The notes under the pieces: generated by a model
Databases searched by the model: none
What the model saw: only the letters and a program-made list of their open reading frames with translations
What the model was told of the DNA's origin: nothing
Position numbers and translations under genes: made by a program
Shown here: piece by piece, positions 1-4,728 of the stretch
Position numbering within the stretch: the first letter of the stretch is position 1
Layout of the letters: the number at the start of each line of letters is the position of its first letter
NCBI GenBank assembly: GCA_913061385.1
Contig: CAJXTM010000171.1
Span: forward strand, 1-7,179
Length of the DNA: 7,179 nucleotides
Reading direction: 5' to 3'
Source: an uncultured Rhodopirellula sp.
GTDB taxonomy: Bacteria; Planctomycetota; Planctomycetia; Pirellulales; Pirellulaceae

Positions 1-49
1 ATCTACACGTAAGGAGTCGTCGGCAGCGTCAGATGTGTATAAGAGACAG
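1..49 (+). other. Illumina Nextera i5 adapter (artificial sequence)
   Basis: Bases 31-49 are AGATGTGTATAAGAGACAG, the Tn5 mosaic end used in Nextera tagmentation. They are preceded by the Read 1 overhang TCGTCGGCAGCGTC (17-30), an 8-base index GTAAGGAG (9-16, the value I recall for Nextera i5 index 505) and the end of the P5 primer, ATCTACAC (1-8). The order and spacing match the library construct exactly. This stretch is not part of the organism's genome. Native sequence starts at about base 50. Confidence 0.98.
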
Positions 50-51
50 GT

Positions 52-192
52 CGAGCAGAAGAGCGAATGCGTTATGAACTACGAAGTCACGATTACACGT
101 TAGGGTTGACTGATTGCAATCCTGCTAAGTCTTCCGCGACGCCACTGCGTGCGGATTTGGAAACGTACCACAGTCCGGATGCAGTTGATTGA
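52..192 (+). CDS. 3' end of an unrecognised protein gene, probably co-transcribed with surE
   Basis: An open frame enters from the left adapter and runs 46 codons to a TGA at 190-192. The other two forward frames stop by 77 and 103. The visible C-terminus is polar (it contains RYELRSHDYTLGLTDCNP and ends in SPDAVD), with no membrane segment and no motif I recognise. The stop lies 3 nt before the surE ATG, the tight spacing expected of genes in one operon. That spacing and the open frame are the only evidence for coding. The N-terminus is missing because the fragment ends, so no function is assigned. It could also be a chance open frame of this modest length. Confidence 0.5.
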   Translation, partial: RAEERMRYELRSHDYTLGLTDCNPAKSSATPLRADLETYHSPDAVD

Positions 193-195
193 ATC

Positions 196-927
196 ATGAG
201 AGTGTTGCTTACAAACGATGACGGTATCGAAGCTTCGGGTCTTCTTGCACTGCACGAAAGTGTTCGGCACAGCTTCGGTGATGACGTTGAAATTGTTGTC
301 GTGGCACCCGATCGCGGACGCAGCGAGTGCGGGCACAGTGTTACGACAGGGCGTGCCTTGATAGTCGAACAGGTGCGTCCCGATTGGTTCTCTGTCGATG
401 GGACACCTGTGGATTGTGTCAGAGCAGCCTTGGCACTTCAGGGAAAATGCGATGTTGTCATTTCCGGCGTGAATGCCGGCGCAAACCTTGGTGTTGATCT
501 GCTCGTTAGCGGAACATTTGCAGCCGCACGTGAAGCCGCCATGCACGGCGTGCCAGCGATGGCAGTCTCTCACTACCGACACCCCGACATTCCCAAAACG
601 TGGGACCATGTTCCTATCTGGATGGCCGCTACCATGAAAGAATTCTGCGCCAAAGCAAGTTCATGTCATGCCGTCGCCGACGGTTCGACAGCCACCATGC
701 TGTGGAATGTAAATCTGCCAGCAATTCTTCCCGAAACGCGTCTACCACCACTGGTGCGATGTCGCGTGGATACGAGACCGATGGTCCGGCAGGCAGCCTT
801 GGATGGCAGGCACTTGCATTTCGCCTCAGACTTCCATGCTCGACCAAGAGATTCCGGATCGGATGTTGACCGGTGCTTTGGCGGCGAGATGACAATCACT
901 GAGTTGCCCCTGCCATTTCAGATGTAG
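196..927 (+). CDS. surE: SurE-family 5'/3'-nucleotidase (stationary-phase survival protein)
   Basis: The product has 243 residues, close to the usual 250-260 for SurE. The family hydrolyses nucleoside 5'- and 3'-monophosphates in the cytoplasm with a divalent metal and is linked to stationary-phase survival. The N-terminus MRVLLTNDDGI is the diagnostic SurE start and supplies metal-binding Asp8 and Asp9. Further family blocks are APDRGRSECGHSVT (residues 38-50, metal-site Ser43), VDGTPVDCV (67-75), VISGVNAGANLG (88-99, with Asn93 the likely metal ligand) and SGTFAAAREAAMHGVPAMAVS (105-125). GSDVDRCFGGEMTITELPL near the end corresponds to the normal C-terminal strand region. The motif fixes the start; no clear Shine-Dalgarno precedes it, consistent with translation coupled to the gene ending 3 nt upstream. 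It converges with csrA. Confidence 0.95.
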   Translation: MRVLLTNDDGIEASGLLALHESVRHSFGDDVEIVVVAPDRGRSECGHSVTTGRALIVEQVRPDWFSVDGTPVDCVRAALALQGKCDVVISGVNAGANLGVDLLVSGTFAAAREAAMHGVPAMAVSHYRHPDIPKTWDHVPIWMAATMKEFCAKASSCHAVADGSTATMLWNVNLPAILPETRLPPLVRCRVDTRPMVRQAALDGRHLHFASDFHARPRDSGSDVDRCFGGEMTITELPLPFQM

Positions 928-1255
928 CGGTGTCGCATTCATCGATCGGCAACTTGCCCACACGAAGAGGTCGCGATGGATGCAACCATGTTTGTTTCAA
1001 GTTGTGTGGGGGTGCGGAACCACTGCAGGCTTTTTCCATCCTAGTGGTCGATTTGCATGCACCCCGTTTGAAATTGCAATTAGGTCGAGCCTGACGTCGC
1101 GGTCTGGAATGACTGCGAACCTACAAGATTTGACTGCTACGCATGCAAGACGCGTTGCAGCAAACCCTCGACCTAGTCCGAATCGACTGACAAACGAACC
1201 CAAGCGTCTGCTCAGGTTTGCAACTTGGCAGTTACTTGACCGCAAAGAAATTGGC
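928..1255. other. Convergent intergenic region surE-csrA
   Basis: These 328 nt separate the ends of surE (+) and csrA (-). They contain the nested inverted repeat at 995-1073. A weak 5-bp pair, CCAAG (1202-1206) with CTTGG, also lies just past the csrA stop. I see no poly-T terminator on either strand, no RNA gene and no convincing coding frame. The long forward frame that crosses the region continues antisense through the whole of csrA. Confidence 0.6.
995..1073. repeat. Nested imperfect inverted repeat (extended hairpin)
   Basis: Four arm pairs nest in order: TTTCAA (995-1000) with TTGAAA (1068-1073), GGGGTGC (1009-1015) with GCACCCC (1059-1065), ACCACT (1019-1024) with AGTGGT (1043-1048), and AGG (1027-1029) with CCT (1040-1042). 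That is about 22 base pairs around a 10-nt loop, with asymmetric internal loops. The element lies between convergent genes and could act as a two-way transcription end or processing site, but no T-run follows on either strand. Function is inferred only from position. Confidence 0.5.
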
Positions 1256-1489
1256 TTATTCGTGCGGCTTGCTGGCGATTGCTACATTTGTCTCTTCGAG
1301 TGTCATGGCGACGGGAGCCAAACCACCGGCGGCGACTTCATGTCGCTCGAGCTCACCACGTACGATCCGGACTTCTCGAGGTGCTTCGATCCCAATAGCA
1401 ACCCGATTGCCCGAGATGCGGTTGATCGTCAATACAACATTGTCGCCGATTACAAGTTGCTCACCTTCTTTGCGACTCAACACCAACAT
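1256..1489 (-). CDS. csrA: CsrA/RsmA-family translational regulator
   Basis: The product has 77 residues and begins MLVLSRKEGEQLVIGDNVVL, the classic CsrA N-terminus. CsrA is a cytoplasmic homodimer that binds GGA motifs in mRNA leaders and controls translation and mRNA stability. The RNA-contacting positions known from the family are present: Leu4 and Arg6 in the first strand, and Arg44 in REVRIVRGEL. Residues 1-50 align without gaps to E. coli CsrA; the tail after about residue 52 is longer and variable. I chose ATG 1489 rather than ATG 1522. It gives the canonical MLVLSRK start and has AGGGA (1497-1501) 7 nt upstream, whereas the longer form would put that ribosome binding site inside the gene. 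No flagellar genes, which often adjoin csrA, are visible. It converges with surE and lies 523 nt downstream of mtnA on the same strand. Confidence 0.95.
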   Translation of the reverse strand: MLVLSRKEGEQLVIGDNVVLTINRISGNRVAIGIEAPREVRIVRGELERHEVAAGGLAPVAMTLEETNVAIASKPHE

Positions 1490-1493
1490 AACT

Positions 1494-1505
1494 GCTTCCC
1501 TGTAA
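1494..1505 (-). promoter_or_regulatory. csrA ribosome binding site overlapping a CsrA-binding motif
   Basis: On the minus strand this reads TTACAGGGAAGC, 4 nt before the csrA ATG. AGGGA (1497-1501) is the Shine-Dalgarno, with a 7-nt spacer. The 12-mer matches the CsrA SELEX consensus RUACARGGAUGU at 9 of 12 positions, including the whole ACARGGA core. Binding here would block ribosome loading, as in known csrA autorepression. The autoregulation is inferred; the motif overlap is seen. Confidence 0.55.
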
Positions 1506-1534
1506 TGGAGTGTTTTATTCAAAGTACTGTCAGG

Positions 1535-1551
1535 TACAAATCACGTGCCAG
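1535..1551 (-). promoter_or_regulatory. Candidate sigma54 (-24/-12) promoter of csrA
   Basis: The minus strand reads CTGGCACGTGATTTGTA. The -24 half (CTGGCACG) is perfect against YTGGCACG, the GG-to-G(C/T) spacing of 10 nt is exact, and the -12 half is TTGT instead of TTGC. It predicts a start near 1524 and a 35-nt csrA leader containing the Shine-Dalgarno. No enhancer-binding-protein site was identified. A single imperfect match in a spacer can occur by chance. Confidence 0.35.
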
Positions 1552-1672
1552 TACGGACCTTTTGAGGGGCGGAAATATTGGTATTTTTGCGAACTTGAAT
1601 CAAAAGCCAGAAAAACACAGGTTTTCACCTTTTGGCTAACTGCAAGAAACGCAAATTCGTTATTTTCCGAAC

Positions 1673-1813
1673 CCAACTGAAACTGCTCCTTGCAGTCCCG
1701 TGGTCGCAAAACGAGACTTTTGTCGCACTGTGAGACTCGGGTCTCGTCTTTTGACTACCAGTACTATCGCAAGGTGCAGTGACAAGGTTGGTCGCAGCTG
1801 GCAACCTTTTTTT
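1673..1813 (+). ncRNA. Candidate small RNA: long hairpin plus intrinsic terminator
   Basis: A long imperfect hairpin spans 1682-1780. Its arm pairs, outside in, are ACTGC (1682-1686) with GCAGT (1776-1780), CCTTGC (1688-1693) with GCAAGG (1769-1774), AGT (1694-1696) with ACT (1763-1765), TGGT (1701-1704) with ACCA (1757-1760), CAAAA (1707-1711) with TTTTG (1749-1753), and CGAGAC (1712-1717) with GTCTCG (1741-1746). That is 29 pairs around a 23-nt apical loop. Three bases later comes an intrinsic terminator whose T-run fixes the + strand. No + strand protein gene lies between surE, over 750 nt upstream, and this terminator. The 5' end is a guess from a weak TATTTT -10-like box at 1661-1666. 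It has no GGA motifs, so it does not look like a CsrB-type sponge. The family is unknown to me. Confidence 0.5.
1784..1813 (+). terminator. Intrinsic (Rho-independent) terminator, + strand
   Basis: AAGGTTG (1784-1790) pairs perfectly with CAACCTT (1802-1808) across an 11-nt loop and runs into seven T residues (1807-1813). The minus strand has no T-run after the hairpin, so direction is clear. It ends the candidate small RNA, as no + strand protein gene precedes it nearby. The upstream segment CCAAC (1673-1677) can pair with GTTGG (1787-1791) and would compete with the terminator stem. Confidence 0.7.
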
Positions 1814-1932
1814 AATGCGAAGCAGAGATTTGTTCTCAAAATGCAGGCGTTTTGTAAGCCGGAATCAGAGTCGCGGCAGATCGGGGGAGTCTGACTCGAT
1901 GGGTTTGTGAGTGTTGGTTTAAGGAAATCTAA

Positions 1933-1997
1933 GATCGCTTGGCATTACGGTCTACGTTTTTCTCGCTCAGCCCGCAGTTCCGGTGCCAAGCAGGATC
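1933..1997 (-). terminator. Long-looped inverted repeat downstream of mtnA
   Basis: GATCGCTTGGCA (1933-1944) pairs with TGCCAAGC (1984-1991) plus GATC (1994-1997), giving 12 pairs with a 2-nt bulge and a 39-nt loop. It begins about 15 nt past the mtnA stop codon, where a transcript end is expected, but the sequence after it on the minus strand has only a weak TTAGATTT tract. It may be a terminator, a 3'-end stabilising structure or a protein-binding palindrome. Confidence 0.4.
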
Positions 1998-2012
1998 ACA
2001 TACTTTCGCTTT

Positions 2013-3041
2013 TTAACTGAGGTGGGTCGTCACGGCAATTCGATCGGGTTTGGGAATCAAGCCTCGTTCGGTAATGATGCAATCGATCAAATCGGCGGGC
2101 GTCACATCAAAGGCTGGGTTCATGACTTTTGCGGCGGCTGGAACAATACAGATTCCCTGTGGTGCGGCGACTTCATCGCGTTTGCGTTCTTCGATCGGAA
2201 TACCGTCGCCGTCGGCCAAGGCCAGATCAAAGGTGCTGGATGGGGCTGCGACATAGAAAGGGACTGAGTGGTACCGTGCGAGAACCGCGAGTGGATAGGT
2301 ACCGATTTTATTCGCCGCGTCACCATTGGCAGCGATACGGTCTGCGCCGACGATAACGGCATCGATCTTCCCGGATCGTAACAAGCTGCCTGCCATTGAA
2401 TCAGTGAGAACAGTGACTGGGATGCCCGCCTGCGATAATTCCCAGGCAGTCAATCTTCCACCCTGCAGGAGCGGCCGCGTTTCGTCAGCGAAAACTTCGA
2501 TTGCTTGGCCTTGTTGATGGCAGTGGTAGATGGGTGCCAGTGCAGTTCCCCACATGGATGTCGCCAATCCACCAGCATTGCAATGCGTTAGAACGCATTT
2601 GGTATCCTTCAGCAATGTCGCCCCATGGCGACCGATGTTCTTGCACATCTCACGATCTTCGTCGTGGATCGTGATGGCTTCCTGAATTAGTTTTTGGTAC
2701 AGGGCTGAATCGTCAGTGGTTGCCTCAATCACGCCTTTCATCCGGTCGAGTGCCCAGAATAGATTGACTGCAGTGGGGCGGCTGGTGGCGAGGTGTTCAG
2801 CCGCATTGAGAAAGTCTTGGCGTGTTGGTGGCGAAGGTGCGGCAGCGAGGCACACACCGTAAGCAGCAGCGATACCAATCGCAGGAGCACCTCGCACAAC
2901 CAATCGTTGAATTGCATCATGCGTTTCTTCAACGGTGCTGCAGGTCAAAGTAACGAGTTCCTGGGGAAGCCGCGTTTGGTCAATCAAAACCAATTTACCA
3001 TCGGTGAATGCAAGCGTTTCGGGCGTTTGGGATTTCGGCAT
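2013..3041 (-). CDS. mtnA: S-methyl-5-thioribose-1-phosphate isomerase
   Basis: The product has 342 residues, the usual length for MtnA. The enzyme converts 5-methylthioribose 1-phosphate to 5-methylthioribulose 1-phosphate in the cytoplasmic methionine salvage pathway. Family landmarks in order are VVRGAPAIGIAAAYG (residues 48-62, phosphate binding), THCNAGGLAT (152-161) with catalytic Cys154, ADETRPLLQGGRLTAWEL (185-202), VIVGADRIAANGDAANKIGTY (229-249) with catalytic Asp234, and MNPAFDVTPADLI (307-319). Cys154 and Asp234 correspond to Cys160 and Asp240 of the B. subtilis enzyme. The homologous eIF2B alpha/beta subunits lack this residue set. The start gives a normal N-terminus, though only an A-rich leader and no Shine-Dalgarno precedes it. 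No other salvage gene (mtnB-D, mtnK, mtnP) is in the window. Confidence 0.96.
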   Translation of the reverse strand: MPKSQTPETLAFTDGKLVLIDQTRLPQELVTLTCSTVEETHDAIQRLVVRGAPAIGIAAAYGVCLAAAPSPPTRQDFLNAAEHLATSRPTAVNLFWALDRMKGVIEATTDDSALYQKLIQEAITIHDEDREMCKNIGRHGATLLKDTKCVLTHCNAGGLATSMWGTALAPIYHCHQQGQAIEVFADETRPLLQGGRLTAWELSQAGIPVTVLTDSMAGSLLRSGKIDAVIVGADRIAANGDAANKIGTYPLAVLARYHSVPFYVAAPSSTFDLALADGDGIPIEERKRDEVAAPQGICIVPAAAKVMNPAFDVTPADLIDCIITERGLIPKPDRIAVTTHLS

Positions 3042-3366
3042 GTTTTTGATTGTTTATTAATCGGTATGATTTAACGAAAGTTGGGCTGAGTGTCCCATGC
3101 AGAGCGAATCACTCACCGTCGGTAGCAACGGGAAAAGACAAGGTTGGTGTTTCGGTTATCTGCGTTTCATGCAAATGAAGCGCACTTCACAAGGAAGGCA
3201 TCGTTGTGATGGATGTGGGTGCTTCTGTGAGTTGCTCGTGTTAAACATGTTGTGAGCTATTCTCGCTGTGCTTTTCAACCTTGAAAGATAAACCGCCGTC
3301 CCATCTGGTACAACACGGCAGTCCTGCAGGCGGACAGTGATGTTGGAACTTGCAACTGCTCTTACC

Positions 3367-3506
3367 GTTTAGGAGATTCACACGCTAAACTTGCATGGCC
3401 GCTGTGCTTGTGCTTGGCCGATTGCAACACCGCATGAATTCGTTGGTGATGGTGGGGGTCCCGACTCCCCATGAAGATGATTCAACGGGCCGCCACACGT
3501 AGCGGC
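3367..3506. repeat. Chain of four consecutive short inverted repeats
   Basis: The pairs, end to end, are GTTTAG (3367-3372) with CTAAAC (3385-3390); TTGCA plus GGCC (3391-3400) with GGCC (3416-3419) plus TGCAA (3423-3427); CGTTG (3441-3445) enclosing GGGG (3454-3457) with CCCC (3467-3470), closed by CAACG (3483-3487); and GCCGC (3489-3493) with GCGGC (3502-3506). Each stem is short, but four in tandem suggests a structured leader or small RNA. No poly-T terminator follows. Chance pairing is possible. Confidence 0.35.
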
Positions 3507-3576
3507 ACCTTCTGGCTTGTTGCCTGGTCTGGCTAACTGCAGGTAAGTCGGTAATGGTGAAATGAAGAGAATCCTG

Positions 3577-3630
3577 TCTTCACGCAATCATCTGTCTTCA
3601 CGCAATCATCTCTCTTCACGCAATCATCTG
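3577..3630 (+). repeat. Three tandem 18-bp direct repeats
   Basis: The unit TCTTCACGCAATCATCTG occurs at 3577-3594, 3595-3612 (last base C) and 3613-3630, so only one base differs among three copies. A degenerate continuation (TGCAATGATG, 3631-3640) follows. The array ends 44 nt before the deacetylase ATG. TGAAGA at 3563-3568 is complementary to the TCTTCA that begins every unit, so it could form alternative hairpins. The position suits an operator array, or slippage-prone sequence in the leader. Confidence 0.9.
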
Positions 3631-3674
3631 TGCAATGATGTCTTGGGTGTTGACGCCAGTAATAAGCAATTGCA

Positions 3675-4613
3675 ATGACTCTCTTTTACTACAATCCTTT
3701 GTTTCTTGAGCATGACACCGGTAATCATCCTGAACATGCCAATCGTCTGCGGACCGTCATGGGTCGCTTGCGGACGACTGACTTTTTTTCCGAAATGCAG
3801 CAGCCCGACTGGTTACCGGCGTCTTTGGATCAATTGCTACAGGTTCATTCTTCTGATTCGATTACGGAAATGGAAAGTTTCATTAACCGGGGGGGTGGGC
3901 AAATCGAAGCCGATACTATTGTCAGTTTGCAATCCTTGGAAGCAGCCCGCATGGGATCAGGTGCTGCCTGTGATGCGGTGCACCGTGTCGTTGCGGGTGA
4001 AGCACGCAATGCTTTCTGTCTGATAAGGCCGCCGGGGCACCACGCGCTAGAAGAACATCCGATGGGATTCTGTCTCGTGAATCATGTCGCGGTCGCTGCT
4101 CGCGAGTTGGTGAAGCAACATGGTCTTGAACGCGTGATGATTGTCGATTGGGATGTGCATCATGGGAACGGTACACAGGCAGCCTTTTGGGAGGATTCGC
4201 AGGTTGCCTTTCTTTCGATGCATCGTTCGCCTTTTTACCCCGGTGGCGGAGACGCACATGAAACAGGTGCGGGTGATGGTCAAGGGCTGAACGTCAACCT
4301 GCCAGTTCAGTTCGGGACTTCTGCTGTTAAACAGATTGACCGTTTTAAACTTGCAGCAGAAAAGCTGGCAGCAGATTTCAAGCCGCAATTCATTCTCGTC
4401 AGTGCAGGATTTGACAGTCACCACGCCGATCCCGTTGGCGGCAACGGGCTTGAAAGCAGTGACTTTGAGGCGTTGACGCGAATCATGATGGACATCGCGG
4501 ATGTGCATTCAGGCGGTCGCCTCGTCAGTTTATTAGAGGGAGGTTACAACCCTGATGCGCTGGCAGAAAGTGTTGAATTTCATCTGAGAACTTTACTAGA
4601 TCGAAGATTGTGA
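3675..4613 (+). CDS. Class II-type histone deacetylase-family amidohydrolase
   Basis: The product has 312 residues, typical of bacterial single-domain members. These cytoplasmic zinc enzymes remove acetyl groups from acetyl-lysine, acetylpolyamines or related amides; the substrate here cannot be told. The N-terminus (HDTGNHPEHANRL, residues 13-25) is canonical and supports the start. Other landmarks are RPPGHHALEEHPMGFC (118-133) with the His122-His123 charge relay, VDWDVHHGNGTQ (157-168) with zinc ligands Asp160 and His162, SAGFDSHHADPVGG (243-256) with zinc ligand Asp247, and LLEGGYNPDAL (286-296) with transition-state Tyr291. All catalytic residues are intact, so it should be active. No signal peptide or Shine-Dalgarno is evident. 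It lies 115 nt upstream of the sulfatase-esterase gene on the same strand. Alternatives are an AcuC-like deacetylase or an acetylpolyamine amidohydrolase. Confidence 0.93.
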   Translation: MTLFYYNPLFLEHDTGNHPEHANRLRTVMGRLRTTDFFSEMQQPDWLPASLDQLLQVHSSDSITEMESFINRGGGQIEADTIVSLQSLEAARMGSGAACDAVHRVVAGEARNAFCLIRPPGHHALEEHPMGFCLVNHVAVAARELVKQHGLERVMIVDWDVHHGNGTQAAFWEDSQVAFLSMHRSPFYPGGGDAHETGAGDGQGLNVNLPVQFGTSAVKQIDRFKLAAEKLAADFKPQFILVSAGFDSHHADPVGGNGLESSDFEALTRIMMDIADVHSGGRLVSLLEGGYNPDALAESVEFHLRTLLDRRL

Positions 4614-4717
4614 TAAGCAGGTTTGGTCTCATCGGGGTAAAATTTGGGTGACATGAAAATTTGCCGTCTGAAAGTTGACGTGGTGTGTTTCGAGAATCCG
4701 TGTTTTTTTGTTGAGAT

Positions 4718-4723
4718 GGAGAG
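4718..4723 (+). promoter_or_regulatory. Ribosome binding site fixing the sulfatase start
   Basis: GGAGAG lies 5 nt before ATG 4729. It supports that codon over the in-frame TTG at 4675, which would add 18 residues rich in arginine and bulky hydrophobics ahead of the signal peptide. Confidence 0.65.
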
Positions 4724-4728
4724 TGGTG

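Larger units (their letters stand above)
1490..2012. other. Intergenic region csrA-mtnA, rich in structure
   Basis: These 523 nt contain no convincing protein gene. In order they hold the csrA leader and sigma54-like element; an inverted repeat AGCCA-GAAAA / TTTTC-TGGCT (1605-1614 with 1622-1637); a candidate small RNA with a long hairpin (1682-1780) and intrinsic terminator (1784-1813); a featureless stretch 1814-1930; and a long-looped inverted repeat (1933-1997) just past the mtnA stop. Frames seen here are short and unlike any protein I know. Confidence 0.6.
3042..3674. other. Divergent intergenic region mtnA-deacetylase gene
   Basis: These 633 nt separate two divergently transcribed genes and must carry both promoters, neither of which I can place with confidence. 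Contents are an AT-rich mtnA leader (3042-3075), a small unconvincing Cys-rich frame (3097-3255), several inverted repeats including GCCGT (3295-3299) with ACGGC (3314-3318) and the chain at 3367-3506, three 18-bp tandem repeats (3577-3630), and the palindrome GCAATTGC (3666-3673) touching the downstream start codon. A 69-codon minus-strand frame (3378-3587) has no recognisable protein character. Confidence 0.6.

Noticed and set aside
100..609. 169-codon minus-strand frame
   Set aside because: It lies antisense to surE, whose family motifs are unmistakable; the Cys/His-rich translation is typical of a shadow frame.
1490..1522. N-terminal extension of CsrA from ATG 1522
   Set aside because: CsrA proteins start at MLxL. 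The extension contains the Shine-Dalgarno of the internal ATG and would start 2 nt from the predicted transcript start.
980..1639. 219-codon forward frame
   Set aside because: It runs antisense through the whole of csrA, has no recognisable domain and has atypical composition. csrA is certain by motif, so this is a shadow frame.
1673..1813. 6S RNA or CsrB/RsmZ-type RNA
   Set aside because: There is no large central bubble as in 6S RNA, and no GGA motif in any loop as needed for a CsrA sponge.
3378..3587. 69-codon minus-strand frame in the divergent spacer
   Set aside because: It is proline/glycine-rich with no domain, has no convincing ribosome binding site, and coincides with the hairpin chain, which explains its composition.
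3577..3630. Short CRISPR array
   Set aside because: The repeats are directly adjacent with no spacers, and no cas gene is present.
3042..3674. SAM or other methionine-related riboswitch upstream of mtnA
   Set aside because: The mtnA leader on the minus strand is short and AT-rich, with no recognisable SAM aptamer motifs and no terminator or sequestering stem close to the start codon.
4675..4728. Upstream TTG start adding 18 residues to the sulfatase
   Set aside because: ATG 4729 has GGAGAG 5 nt upstream and begins a normal signal peptide. The extension lacks a ribosome binding site and would disrupt the export signal.
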